Shown piece after piece: positions 1-8,527 of a stretch of DNA of 59,856 bases. This DNA is from Desulfuromonas sp. TF (lineage in GTDB: Bacteria; Desulfobacterota; Desulfuromonadia; Desulfuromonadales; ATBO01), in the NCBI RefSeq assembly GCF_000472285.1, contig NZ_KI421418.1, positions 47,475-107,330 of the forward strand. The letters run 5' to 3'. Under the pieces are notes generated by a model. It was not told the DNA's origin. It saw only the letters and a program-made list of their open reading frames with translations, and ran no database searches. A program made the translations under genes and the position numbers. Each line of letters opens with the position of its first letter. The stretch's first letter is position 1.

Positions 1-92
1 GTAAAACAACTCCTTGTTGTGATGAAGATGTGCGGGCGCAACCTATGCGCTGCTCTGAATCAAAACGATAAACCGGGCGAGGCATGCCTACC

Positions 93-2516
93 CTACGGTT
101 TTCTCCCGTTAAATGCAACGCGGTATACATCTTCATAATCTTTTGAAAAATGCACCTCCAGCCCTTCCTTCAGATAATCGGGCAACTCGGCAAAATCCTT
201 TCTGTTCCCCTCGGGGAAGATGAGCATTTTCAGCCCCGCACGGCGGGCGGCGATGGTCTTCTCTTTCACGCCGCCGATGGGCAGCACCCGCCCGGTGAGG
301 GTCAGTTCGCCGGTCATGCCCAGGCTTTTGCGCACCGGCTTGCCGGTGATCATGGAGAGGAGCGCGGTGGTCATGGTCACTCCCGCCGAAGGCCCGTCCT
401 TGGGCGTGGCGCCGGCGGGAACATGGAGATGGACGAAATGGTTGTCGAAGTAATCGTCCGGGGCTCCGTAGGTCTTCAGATGGGCCATCGCATAGGAGTA
501 GGCGATCTCCGAGCTCTCGACCATCACATTGCCGAGCTGCCCGGTCTGCTTGAATCCCTTGCTCTTGCTTGGCATGGCGGTCGCTTCGATCTGGAGGGTT
601 GCTCCGCCCATGCTGGTCCAGGCCAGTCCGGTGACGACGCCGGGCACCCCTTCGAAAACTTCCTCCTCGACGAAGGACGGCTGCCCGAGATAGTCGGTCA
701 GATCCTTCTTCTCGACGACGATTTTCTCCTCCCTGCCGGAAGCGAATTCCCGGGCCGCCTTGCGCATGATCTTGCGAATGCGGTTTTCCAGATTGCGCAC
801 CCCGGCCTCGCGGGCGTAACCGTCGATGATCGCGGCGAGGGTCTCCTTGCGAATGGTCACCAGCCCTTTTTTAAGACCGTGCGCTTCCAGCGCCTTGGGA
901 ATCAGGTAGCGGCGGGCGATCTCCAGCTTCTCCTCGAGAATGTAGCCGGAGAGGCGGATGGTCTCCATGCGGTCGAGGAGCGGAGCCGGTATGGTGTCGA
1001 GCTGGTTGGCCGTGCAGACGAAAAGGACATTGGAGAGATCGAAGGGGACATCCAGGTAGTGATCGCGAAAGGCGGAGTTCTGCTCCGGATCGAGGACCTC
1101 GAGCAGAGCGGAGGCGGGATCACCCTGGAAAGAGGCGCCAATCTTGTCGATCTCGTCGAGCATAAGCACCGGATTTGCGGTGCCGGCGCTCTTCATGGCC
1201 TGGACGAATTTGCCCGGCATGGCGCCGATGTAGGTGCGGCGGTGCCCCTTGACCTCGGCCTCGTCACGTATCCCTCCGAGGGAGAACCGGTAGAACGATC
1301 GTCCCAGGGCGCCGGCGATGCTCTTCCCCACCGAGGTCTTGCCGACCCCGGGAGGGCCGACGAGGAGGAGGATGGAGCCGGAGATGTCGCCCTTCATCTT
1401 GCCGACGGCGATGAATTCGAGAATCCGGTCCTTGACGTCCTCCAGGCCGTAATGGTCGCGGTCGAGCACCCGGCGGGCCTTGTCGAGGTTGTACGAGTCC
1501 CTGCTGAATTGCCCCCAGGGGAGGATGGTCAGCCAGTCCAGGTAGTTGCGGGTGACGTTGTATTCGGGGGAGTTGGGTTCGATCAGGCGCAGCTTCTCGA
1601 TTTCTTCGCGCACCGCGCGCTCGGCTTCGTCATTGAGCTTCAGTTTTTTCAGGCGCGCTTCGAATTTCTCAATCTCCGCGGTTTTCCCCTCCTTCTCCAG
1701 ACCGAGCTCCTTTTTGATCGCCTTGAGCTGTTCCTTGAGAAAGAACTCCCGTTGCTGGGCGGAAACCTTTTCTTCGATCTGTTTGGAGATCTTTGTCTGG
1801 AGCTTGGAAACTTCCAGCTCCTTCTTAAGCAGGACCAGAACCCGGTCAATGCGCCGGCGAACGTCGAAAGTCTCTAGAATCTTCTGCAGCTCCTGTCCGT
1901 CCGCGCTGGTGAGGTTGGCGGCAAAGTCCGCCAGCCGCCCGGGATCATCCATGCTGGAGCGGTTGAGAAAGAGTTTGATCTCCTCGGAGTACAGGGGGTT
2001 GATCTGGACCAGTTCCTTGAGGGTGGTGATGATGGCCATGGAGTAGGCCTTGAGCTCCGGATTGACCGAGAGCTCGGCCCCGTAGTGGTAGCGCACCCGG
2101 GCGAAAAGCCCCTTCGGGTTCTGCCCCATCTCCTCGATGGTGAAGCGCTCGAGGCTGTTGATCAGAAGGTGGACGCTCTCTTCCTCCTCATGGATGACCT
2201 TGAGGATCTTGGCCACCACTCCGATGCGGTGCAGATTCTCCGGCGCGTCTTCATCCTCCGGGTTCCGAACCAGGACCAGTCCCAGAGCCTGGGAGGGGGT
2301 CGCCATCGCTCTCTTGACGGCGGCCACTTGAATATCGCCGGTGATTGCCATGGGAATGAGGATGCCCGGAAAAGCGGGACGAGGTCTCAGGGGAAGGATC
2401 GGCAGAGCGGTAGGGAGGACTTCGGCGGCAACAACCAGTCCCTCCTGGCGGTCTTTGTCCTCGGATCTGTTTCCGTTTAATTCGGCTTCGATGAAATCTT
2501 CCTTCTCTTCGCTCAC
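93..2516 (-). CDS. lon: ATP-dependent protease La (Lon)
   Basis: Cytoplasmic AAA+ serine protease that degrades misfolded and some regulatory proteins. The 807-residue protein has the usual Lon length and order: an N-terminal substrate-binding domain with the PILPLRPRPAFPG start, a coiled-coil stretch (about 230-300), an AAA+ module with Walker A GPPGVGKTS near residue 387, and a C-terminal protease domain. The catalytic Ser lies in KDGPSAGVT near 709 and the Lys in GGVKEKT near 751, a spacing matching the Ser-Lys dyad of the family. The start is GTG at 2516, preceded by AAGGAG. It is the last gene after gspN on the same strand, 88 bases downstream, with a possible promoter of its own. The link to secretion is probably positional only. 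Confidence 0.97.
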   Translation of the reverse strand: MSEEKEDFIEAELNGNRSEDKDRQEGLVVAAEVLPTALPILPLRPRPAFPGILIPMAITGDIQVAAVKRAMATPSQALGLVLVRNPEDEDAPENLHRIGVVAKILKVIHEEEESVHLLINSLERFTIEEMGQNPKGLFARVRYHYGAELSVNPELKAYSMAIITTLKELVQINPLYSEEIKLFLNRSSMDDPGRLADFAANLTSADGQELQKILETFDVRRRIDRVLVLLKKELEVSKLQTKISKQIEEKVSAQQREFFLKEQLKAIKKELGLEKEGKTAEIEKFEARLKKLKLNDEAERAVREEIEKLRLIEPNSPEYNVTRNYLDWLTILPWGQFSRDSYNLDKARRVLDRDHYGLEDVKDRILEFIAVGKMKGDISGSILLLVGPPGVGKTSVGKSIAGALGRSFYRFSLGGIRDEAEVKGHRRTYIGAMPGKFVQAMKSAGTANPVLMLDEIDKIGASFQGDPASALLEVLDPEQNSAFRDHYLDVPFDLSNVLFVCTANQLDTIPAPLLDRMETIRLSGYILEEKLEIARRYLIPKALEAHGLKKGLVTIRKETLAAIIDGYAREAGVRNLENRIRKIMRKAAREFASGREEKIVVEKKDLTDYLGQPSFVEEEVFEGVPGVVTGLAWTSMGGATLQIEATAMPSKSKGFKQTGQLGNVMVESSEIAYSYAMAHLKTYGAPDDYFDNHFVHLHVPAGATPKDGPSAGVTMTTALLSMITGKPVRKSLGMTGELTLTGRVLPIGGVKEKTIAARRAGLKMLIFPEGNRKDFAELPDYLKEGLEVHFSKDYEDVYRVAFNGRKP

Positions 2517-2555
2517 GTAATCACTCCTTGCAGAATCATGCTGATGACTCCGAGC

Positions 2556-2584
2556 AAGCTAATCATTGTGGAGAGGAATGTCAA
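2556..2584 (-). promoter_or_regulatory. Possible promoter for lon
   Basis: In the gspN-lon gap the minus strand reads TTGACA, then 17 bases, then TAGCTT. The -35 is perfect but the -10 matches only three of six positions. It would let lon be transcribed separately from the secretion operon. I see no clear sigma-32 type sequence. Confidence 0.35.
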
Positions 2585-2604
2585 CGGCAGACCGGATACG
2601 GAGA

Positions 2605-3504
2605 CTATTTGACGACAGGATTCGCCACGGTGCCCGTGACCCTGAACCGGTAAGAACCATCGCGGCCGGGTTGCCGGAACAGGTTGAGCAATTCCGCCAT
2701 CTCCTTGTCCAGGGACGGGGTCGGGGAGAGGATCACATTGAGATTGAGTCTGCTGCTTTCGACGGTTCGGCCGAAAAGAAGGGTTCCTCCGCCGGAAACC
2801 TTGAGGTCGCCTCCCTCGGATTCGAGCTGCTCGATTTTGAAGGAGTTCCCCCTCCCTGAGCCCCGCAGGGAAACGGCGCCAAGGGAAAGGGTGTCGCTGC
2901 CGATGCCGACGGATTTGAGCCCGATGACCCTGATGTTCTCGAGAGTGACCTCCATCCGTGATTCCGTCGTCGGCTTCGCCGGCACCGTGGTGACGAGTTC
3001 CCCATTTTTCAGATTCCCTGAAAGACGGAGACTGGTGAGCGAAGGCAGGGGGGTGTCAAAGATGACCCGGGCGATGCTGACTTCCATGTCTCCGTTTCGG
3101 CGAATGGTCCCTTCCCCCGCCCCGCCCAGTATATCGGTATGGATCGCCACGCCGGGATTCCTACCGAACAGGGAATGCCAGAGCGGTTTGACCGAGACTT
3201 TGTCGAAGGTCAGCGAGTACGGCTGCGGCTGATCGATTTTGAGAATAAGCGTTTCTGCTCTCATTGCGGGGGGGAATCCGAGGGAGAGCGCCATCAGGTC
3301 CGCTTCCACCGGCGTGCGCCCGTTGATTTCATATTCGACGCGTTCCTCCAGGGCGGAGACGGGAAAGAAGAAATACAGGCTTGCCACAAGGCCAAGGATC
3401 AGCGAGGCCAGGGCGCCGAGATAAAAGCGGAGCTTCGGTTTGGAAGAGGAAGGGAGCGTTTTCCCCCGGGCCGTTCTAAGGCGATGGAATCGGTTTAATT
3501 TCAT
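2605..3504 (-). CDS. gspN: Type II secretion system protein GspN
   Basis: Inner-membrane accessory protein of type II secretion, of the form found in Deltaproteobacteria. The 299-residue protein has a basic N-terminus, one membrane segment (about 28-48, FYLGALASLILGLVASLYFF) and a periplasmic beta-rich domain with repeated strands resembling the GspN/AsmA-like fold (FDKVSVKPLW, ESEGGDLKVSGGG). Its ATG overlaps the gspM stop as ATGA, so the two are translationally coupled. It is the last gsp gene before lon. Identification rests on position plus fold pattern; the exact role of GspN in secretion is poorly known. Confidence 0.85.
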   Translation of the reverse strand: MKLNRFHRLRTARGKTLPSSSKPKLRFYLGALASLILGLVASLYFFFPVSALEERVEYEINGRTPVEADLMALSLGFPPAMRAETLILKIDQPQPYSLTFDKVSVKPLWHSLFGRNPGVAIHTDILGGAGEGTIRRNGDMEVSIARVIFDTPLPSLTSLRLSGNLKNGELVTTVPAKPTTESRMEVTLENIRVIGLKSVGIGSDTLSLGAVSLRGSGRGNSFKIEQLESEGGDLKVSGGGTLLFGRTVESSRLNLNVILSPTPSLDKEMAELLNLFRQPGRDGSYRFRVTGTVANPVVK

Positions 3505-4034
3505 GCACTGCCTCCGAAGGAGGAGATGGTCATGGTGGTATCGAGCAGAGCGGGATCGTCGAAACGGGTGCGCACCCGCAGGTTCTTGACCTGCAGATAG
3601 GCATCCGCCGATTCGACGCTGAAGAGGAAACGGACCAGCTGATCCAGGCTCAGCTTCTCCAGTTTGATTTCCACCGATTCCTCCTGGCGGCCCTCCCGCG
3701 TGGCGGTCTGCTGGGGTCTCATGTAGATGAGGTTTTCCTTGGTGGCGACTTGGGTAGTCTGCGATTCGATAAAGGAGAAGAGTGAGAAACCCTTGGACTT
3801 GGCCAGGCGGGTCTGCGCCTCGGCAAGCTGCCGCTGCAGCACCCGGTATTCCTGCTGCAGGGCGTCCACTTCCCGGACCTGCTTTTGGCGAGCGGCGATT
3901 CGGGCGTCCAGTCGGGACATCGCCCCCTGGTAGGGAAGGATGAGACCGAAGACCACGACGGTAATCAGCACGGCAATGCCGCCGACGATCAGGGCCGTGC
4001 GGTCGCGCCGGCTCAGTTGGGATAGATCAAACAT
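3501..4034 (-). CDS. gspM: Type II secretion system protein GspM
   Basis: Inner-membrane assembly-platform component that pairs with GspL. The 177-residue protein has a short cytoplasmic tail (FDLSQLSRRDRT), a membrane helix at about 14-34, a periplasmic coiled coil at about 40-80 (RLDARIAARQKQVREVDALQ) and a C-terminal ferredoxin-like domain (about 95-177) ending in a VKNLRVRTRF strand. Size and layout match the family. It starts three bases after the gspL stop and overlaps gspN by four bases. Confidence 0.9.
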   Translation of the reverse strand: MFDLSQLSRRDRTALIVGGIAVLITVVVFGLILPYQGAMSRLDARIAARQKQVREVDALQQEYRVLQRQLAEAQTRLAKSKGFSLFSFIESQTTQVATKENLIYMRPQQTATREGRQEESVEIKLEKLSLDQLVRFLFSVESADAYLQVKNLRVRTRFDDPALLDTTMTISSFGGSA

Positions 4035-4037
4035 GGC

Positions 4038-5426
4038 TTATCCTGGTTTGGCGAAGGAGAGGTTGAGACGGAAGTCGACCCGGGTTCCATCCAGACTCAT
4101 CTTCGCGTCTGCGATCTGGGCCTGGGCAAAAAGAGGGGACTGCTCCAGGCTGCGGGCGATCTGGTTGATGGCTTCAAAGGAGGTGGATACTCCCTCAAGG
4201 CGGACCGATTCCGCCGAGAAATTCATATCCCTTATATCCAGGGTCACCTCGGCGGGGATGCTGCTCGAGATTTCCTGAAGCACCCTCAGAACCGAACCCT
4301 GTGGTCCGCTGCCGATCTGCCAGGCCTGCTGGCGCAGCTCGGTGATTTTACTGCGCATCTGCAGGGGGATGTCCACCATGGGGGCGGCTCCGGGAAACGT
4401 TTCCCGGAAGGCCGTCACCATCTGCTGCTGCAATTGCTCGGCCCGTGCTGCCTTGTGCGCGTAGTTCAGGTAACCGGTTCCGGCCACGATCAGGATGGAG
4501 AGAAGAAGGATGGAGGCCGCGGCGATCATTTCCCTTTTCAGGGTCGACCATTCATTTTTCAGAGCGTAGCGGCCGCGGCGGAAATTGAATTCCCGCTGCT
4601 TGGCCGACATCGCCGCCCGCAGGGCCAAGGCAACCGCCGGAAGATATTCCGGCTCGACCTCCCGGTGGTCCAGCGTGAAACGGGGGATTTCCACTCTCCG
4701 CGTGCCCGGGCGCAGGATGTCCAACAATTCCGGGGTGACCTCGGGGCCGATGAGGGTCAGGGACGGGCCGCCCGTATGCGCTTCGTGCTGCAGGGAGGCG
4801 CTCTCCCGCAGAAGCATGCGGGCGGTCTCCTGAACGGTCGCTGCAGGGGAGGCGGGAATTACCCGGTAGTCGCTCACCCGCCCGGCCGTCACCAGGGCGA
4901 TGGTGGTCTCCCGGACTCCCAGGCTGGCCAGGATTCCGTCCGGAATATGCTCGCGCAGCCCGCGCACAAAGGCGAAGGGAGCCAGGTCGACGATATGCAC
5001 CGGAATATCGGCCCTGTCGAAAACCTCGACAATTTTCTCCAGGGCATCGATGCTCACCGCTGCGGCGGTGACCCGGTACAGATTCTCCTCGGCGGGAACC
5101 GGCGCCTGGAAGTCGACGGCGTACTCGTCGATGGACACCGGCAACTGCGAGGAGAGCTCGAAGGAGAGGGTGGACTCTATCTTTCGGGTATCGGCAAAGG
5201 GGAATTTGAGCCGGCGCACGAAGGTCCCCAGCGCCGGCAGGGCGGTCGCCAGCCGGTCGCCGAAGATGCTGGTGCTGCCGACGATTTCATGCACCGCCGC
5301 CGCCATCTCCTCGGTACTGCCGAATCTCTGCTTCCCCAGGGCGATCAGCCGCTGGTCGTCCTGGGCGAGGATGGCGATGCGCAGGGTGTCCCCGTCGATA
5401 TGGATGCCAATCGTCCGTCGTTCCAT
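4038..5426 (-). CDS. gspL: Type II secretion system protein GspL
   Basis: Bitopic inner-membrane protein that links the cytoplasmic ATPase GspE to the assembly platform. The 462-residue protein has an actin-like (PilM/GspL) cytoplasmic domain over about the first 270 residues, beginning RRTIGIHIDGDTLRIA. A membrane helix follows at about 302-320 (AASILLLSILIVAGTGYL). The periplasmic part has a coiled coil and a terminal ferredoxin-like fold similar to PilN/GspL_C (SVRLEGVSTSFEAINQI). It begins one base after the gspK stop, consistent with a tight operon. Confidence 0.92.
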   Translation of the reverse strand: MERRTIGIHIDGDTLRIAILAQDDQRLIALGKQRFGSTEEMAAAVHEIVGSTSIFGDRLATALPALGTFVRRLKFPFADTRKIESTLSFELSSQLPVSIDEYAVDFQAPVPAEENLYRVTAAAVSIDALEKIVEVFDRADIPVHIVDLAPFAFVRGLREHIPDGILASLGVRETTIALVTAGRVSDYRVIPASPAATVQETARMLLRESASLQHEAHTGGPSLTLIGPEVTPELLDILRPGTRRVEIPRFTLDHREVEPEYLPAVALALRAAMSAKQREFNFRRGRYALKNEWSTLKREMIAAASILLLSILIVAGTGYLNYAHKAARAEQLQQQMVTAFRETFPGAAPMVDIPLQMRSKITELRQQAWQIGSGPQGSVLRVLQEISSSIPAEVTLDIRDMNFSAESVRLEGVSTSFEAINQIARSLEQSPLFAQAQIADAKMSLDGTRVDFRLNLSFAKPG

Positions 5427-5427
5427 C

Positions 5428-6384
5428 TCAATCCACCTTCATGTAGTAGATGTCCTTGCCGTTGCCGCTGACCACAGCAGTGACCTGCCGGGCGCCGTCG
5501 CCGACCCTTCCCAGGGAGGTGATGCGGAATGTTTCCCCGGCCACTGTCACATCGATGTTGCGGTTCAGGGCCGTCCAGTCGTCAAGGGTCAAAATATCCT
5601 TCACGTCATCAGCGCTTTCGAAGGGAGCCGTCTCCCGGGCGAGGAGGATTTCATCGATGGCCTGGGTCGAAACGTCCTTGTCCCAGGCCTGCAGAAGTTC
5701 GGGGGTAGCGGTGTTCAGGTTCAGGTTTGCCGATCCGTTCACCGAAATGTGGGGGAGTACGACAGCCAACACCTCGGGGGTGAACCCTCTCACCATGGAC
5801 AGTTCCTCGATCGAGATCATGGCCGTGTTCGCCGCAGGATAGGGGGAATCCAGCCCCTGGTAGTAGGCATCTTCTGCGCCCGTGACCGGCAAGGTGCTGT
5901 TATCCTCGAAGATGATCTGGTCGTACACGTTCCCCGGTTCATCGATCCAGTCCACCACGGCCGCCGTCAGGTCCCCGGGGGATTGAAGACCGAGGATGTC
6001 GAAGAGACGGTAGAGCCGGCGGATCATGACCGTGTTCGGGTTCCCGCCGGCACTGACCAGGGTGTTGAGATTGAGCTTTCCGTCCAGGTCCTCGATGGTG
6101 ATGAATACGGAGCCGTTTTCACCAATCGGATAGCCTGGGATGCCCTGCCCCCAGAGTTCGCTCGGATGATCCCAGGCATTGGTGTCGTTCTGCAGGATCA
6201 TCCGTCCCGCCTCCACGCCCCCCTTCCCCAGATACCAGGCACGGGTGCTGTCGCGGAAGGTCTCCGTGAGCCGCATGTCAACATGGGTGGAGAAGGCCCA
6301 TTCCGTCAGCAGAGCCGAAAGCAGAGCCACCACCACAAGGACCAGCAGCAGCACCATTCCTTTTTCCTGGCGCAGAACTCTCAT
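5428..6384 (-). CDS. gspK: Type II secretion minor pseudopilin GspK
   Basis: Large minor pseudopilin forming the tip of the pseudopilus with GspI and GspJ. I place the start at 6384 because its ATG overlaps the gspJ stop (ATGA) and gives a nine-residue leader, MRVLRQEKG, before the hydrophobic helix MVLLLVLVVVALLSALL. Upstream in-frame codons lie inside gspJ. The protein is 318 residues, close to the usual GspK size, and contains a helix-hairpin-helix-like T2SSK region (GKLNLNTLV, NLNTATPELLQAW). Like other GspK proteins it lacks Glu at position 5 of the mature helix. Confidence 0.93.
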   Translation of the reverse strand: MRVLRQEKGMVLLLVLVVVALLSALLTEWAFSTHVDMRLTETFRDSTRAWYLGKGGVEAGRMILQNDTNAWDHPSELWGQGIPGYPIGENGSVFITIEDLDGKLNLNTLVSAGGNPNTVMIRRLYRLFDILGLQSPGDLTAAVVDWIDEPGNVYDQIIFEDNSTLPVTGAEDAYYQGLDSPYPAANTAMISIEELSMVRGFTPEVLAVVLPHISVNGSANLNLNTATPELLQAWDKDVSTQAIDEILLARETAPFESADDVKDILTLDDWTALNRNIDVTVAGETFRITSLGRVGDGARQVTAVVSGNGKDIYYMKVD

Positions 6385-6998
6385 TGCGGCACGTCGAAGT
6401 TGGAACGAAACGGAACCGATTGCTCCCCGCTGGGCATGGTGATGCTCACCTCCACCATCTGCGGCAGACCGTCCCGGACGGAGGAGTCCCATTCGTCTTC
6501 CCATTGCCCGTTTCCGTAAAACCGGAAAGTCATCTCCCGGATGCCTCTGGCCAGCGGGTAACCTTCGCGATCCTGAAGCAGTACATCGAAGGTGGTGTAT
6601 TCGTCGCGCATCAGCACCCAGGTGTCCGGCTCCTCCGCCTCAGTGTCGGGACGCAGCTCATAGCGGACGACGGAAATGGCGCCGCGACGGCCGCCGAAGG
6701 GGGTCCCTGCGGTGGTGGTCAGCTCCAGGAAGGTATAGTTGTCTCGAGTGCGGCCTGCCATGAAGCGGGTCTGGCGGTTCGCCTGCCGCCAGTAGGTCCC
6801 CCGCAGTTCGCGGCCGAGGCGGTCATAGAGAACCCGGGTCTGATGATAGCTTTCACCTTCCGCTTCCAGTCGCTGTTTCGCACCGCTGACGGAGGTGAAG
6901 ACGCCGTACACCGCCGTCATCAGCAGGACGGTGACGGTGACCGCAACCAGCACCTCCAGAAGGGTGAATCCATTCTGTGTCCTCAAGGTTGCCGTCAT
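6381..6998 (-). CDS. gspJ: Type II secretion minor pseudopilin GspJ
   Basis: Minor pseudopilin that joins GspI and GspK at the pseudopilus tip. The 205-residue protein begins with a ten-residue leader ending in NG, then FTLLEVLVAVTVTVLLMTAV with the conserved Glu5, the class III signal cut by prepilin peptidase. The C-terminal domain has the beta-rich GspJ pattern (FRFYGNGQWEDEWDS, PQMVEVSITM). It overlaps gspI by four bases upstream and gspK by four bases downstream. Confidence 0.93.
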   Translation of the reverse strand: MTATLRTQNGFTLLEVLVAVTVTVLLMTAVYGVFTSVSGAKQRLEAEGESYHQTRVLYDRLGRELRGTYWRQANRQTRFMAGRTRDNYTFLELTTTAGTPFGGRRGAISVVRYELRPDTEAEEPDTWVLMRDEYTTFDVLLQDREGYPLARGIREMTFRFYGNGQWEDEWDSSVRDGLPQMVEVSITMPSGEQSVPFRSNFDVPQ

Positions 6999-7429
6999 CG
7001 GAAAATGAAAGAGTTGAGATCGACCAACTCGTTGCGTGACTCATCCCCCCAGGCGACGGTGACCGTCACGATCTGGAGATTCGGCAAGGGAGTGTCTTCG
7101 TAGTCTAACCGCCACCGGAATTCGGCAAAAGGCTCATCGAATACACCTTCTTCATTCAGTACCAGTAAAGCGCCGCCAGCCGCCTGGATTTCAACCTCGG
7201 TCATGCGCTGCTGAGCCAGCAATGTGGCCTGAGTGATCTTCTGCAGATGAGCGTTTACGGCAATGCTGCGGTTGCCGAGCCCCATCAGGGCAACCAGGGC
7301 AATGGCGACAATCGCCAGGGCGACCATGACTTCCAGCAGGGTGAAGCCCGCTGTTCCAGTATCGAACTTCGATCCTGGAACGGCGATGTTGCAGGTTTCA
7401 GGTTTCAAGTTCAACTCTTCACGCCTCAC
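6995..7429 (-). CDS. gspI: Type II secretion minor pseudopilin GspI
   Basis: Minor pseudopilin, 144 residues, with the prepilin motif G/FTLLEVMVALAIVAIALVAL. It has the usual GspI C-terminal pattern (LAQQRMTEVEIQ, FRWRLDYEDTPL, VTVTVAWG). The likely start is GTG at 7429, preceded by GAGGAG. This gives an unusually long leader of about 28 residues, because the usual 6-10 residue leader has been extended through an intergenic reiterated sequence that also supplies the ribosome-binding site. TTG codons at 7414 and 7408 are alternatives and would give shorter leaders. The end overlaps gspJ. Confidence 0.88.
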   Translation of the reverse strand: MRREELNLKPETCNIAVPGSKFDTGTAGFTLLEVMVALAIVAIALVALMGLGNRSIAVNAHLQKITQATLLAQQRMTEVEIQAAGGALLVLNEEGVFDEPFAEFRWRLDYEDTPLPNLQIVTVTVAWGDESRNELVDLNSFIFR

Positions 7430-7444
7430 CCCTCACTCCTCACA
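7391..7444. repeat. Reiterated-word repeat at the gspH/gspI junction
   Basis: On the plus strand GGTTTCA occurs twice in tandem, followed by AGTTCAA, then a run of CTCTTCAC / GCCTCAC / CCCTCAC / TCCTCAC units. It lies over the start of gspI and encodes part of its leader. It belongs to the same class of short word repeats seen in ten other spacers of this window. Confidence 0.6.
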
Positions 7445-8009
7445 GATTTTTCTCGAACTCCCGATACCCCTCGTAGATCTCCGTGGAGCCCGTAAAGGGC
7501 ATGAGCCGCAGGGTCAGGGCACGACCGTCCTCGTCTTTCAGATGGATGACCGTTTCCTCCAGCCAGCCCACCGGGTGAATGACCGTGGTCACCTCGCCGG
7601 AGCTGAATTTGCCATGGCCGGCTACGGCGATATCCTGGAATCGAACCCCTCCTTTGAGCTGCTGGCGACGACCGGTGCCTGTGAGTTCGGTTAGTTGCCC
7701 GTTTAGCCTCAGAACCTTGGCTTCGTATGCGCCTTCTTCCAGATTAAAAATCAGGCGGAATTCCTCCTTCTGCAGGGCCGACTCGTTGTAGAGATACTTC
7801 ACGGTACCGGCCAGGCGCCGAGCGGAGGACTGCAATGAGCCTTCTCCCCAGCCGGCGAAGATCGGCACCGTCAGGAGGCAGAATAGACCGATGAGGAGGA
7901 CGACCAGCGAAAGCTCCACCAAGGTAAAACCGCCTTGCGAGGCGCAGGCGCAGCGAAAGGAGACTGCCGCCGGTCTTTTACTCGATCTCCCAGCTGTTAA
8001 CGTCGGCAT
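7440..8009 (-). CDS. gspH: Type II secretion minor pseudopilin GspH
   Basis: Minor pseudopilin thought to connect the tip complex to the GspG shaft. I choose ATG 8009, which overlaps the end of gspG by 32 bases, because GAGGGGA sits just upstream. An earlier ATG at 8069 lies further inside gspG. The product is 189 residues with a long leader of about 27 residues before [21 protein letters not shown] GspH-type beta-rich domain follows ([36 protein letters not shown]). The leader contains two Cys residues, which is unusual. Confidence 0.88.
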   Translation of the reverse strand: MPTLTAGRSSKRPAAVSFRCACASQGGFTLVELSLVVLLIGLFCLLTVPIFAGWGEGSLQSSARRLAGTVKYLYNESALQKEEFRLIFNLEEGAYEAKVLRLNGQLTELTGTGRRQQLKGGVRFQDIAVAGHGKFSSGEVTTVIHPVGWLEETVIHLKDEDGRALTLRLMPFTGSTEIYEGYREFEKNL

Positions 8010-8427
8010 CGCTCCCCTCGCCCCCGGGTTGGCCGTCGGAGCCATAGGAAATGACATCAACATCGCCATGGATTCCGGGTGACAGATAGACGTAGGTGTT
8101 TCCCCATGGATCGACGGGAACCTTGTTCAGGTAGCCGCCCTCCCGATACCTGGAGGGAATGCGGCCGGTTTCCGGCTTGGTCACCAGGGCTTGAAGTCCC
8201 TGTTCGGTGGTGGGGTAAAAGCCGTTGTCCAGTTTGTACATGGCCAGGGACTGTTCGACCCCCCGGATGTCCGTGGCCGCCTTCGTCCGCCGGGCTTCCT
8301 CCGGCCGGTCCAGCAGGCGCGGCACGACAATCCCGGCCAGAATGCCGAGGATGACTACCACGACCATGATTTCGATCAGGGTGAAGCCTTTGTCATTCCT
8401 TACGATGGATTTCTCGGTTTGCTTCAT
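7978..8427 (-). CDS. gspG: Type II secretion major pseudopilin GspG
   Basis: Main subunit of the pseudopilus that acts as a piston in the periplasm. The 149-residue protein has the class III leader [14 protein letters not shown], then [18 protein letters not shown] with Glu5. It carries the GspG signatures [12 protein letters not shown] and [14 protein letters not shown], and a C-terminal acidic loop ([19 protein letters not shown]) that binds calcium in the family. It starts with a strong AAGGAG site. It is the best conserved pseudopilin of the operon. Confidence 0.97.
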   Translation of the reverse strand: MKQTEKSIVRNDKGFTLIEIMVVVVILGILAGIVVPRLLDRPEEARRTKAATDIRGVEQSLAMYKLDNGFYPTTEQGLQALVTKPETGRIPSRYREGGYLNKVPVDPWGNTYVYLSPGIHGDVDVISYGSDGQPGGEGSDADVNSWEIE

Positions 8428-8448
8428 TTGTGCTCCTTAAAAATTTAG

Positions 8449-8519
8449 GTAAAAGGTTCAAGGCCCAAAGGTTCAAGGAAAGATTTGTTCATACCTTGTG
8501 CCTTTTACCTTGTACCTTC
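8449..8519. repeat. Reiterated-word inverted repeat between gspG and gspF
   Basis: The words AAAGGTTCAAGG and CCAAAGGTTCAAGG are followed, after a short spacer, by the complementary words ACCTTGTGCCTTTTACC and TTGTACC. RNA from this spacer could fold into an imperfect hairpin. The spacer holds no gene, and the repeat separates gspG from gspF inside an otherwise tight operon. Confidence 0.6.
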
Positions 8520-8527
8520 TCCTGCCT

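Noticed and set aside
150-1877. Long plus-strand open frame of 575 codons opposite lon
   Set aside because: It is the antisense shadow of a high-GC gene with third-position bias; its translation is low complexity (Gly/Asp/Leu rich) and matches no family, while the minus strand is clearly Lon.
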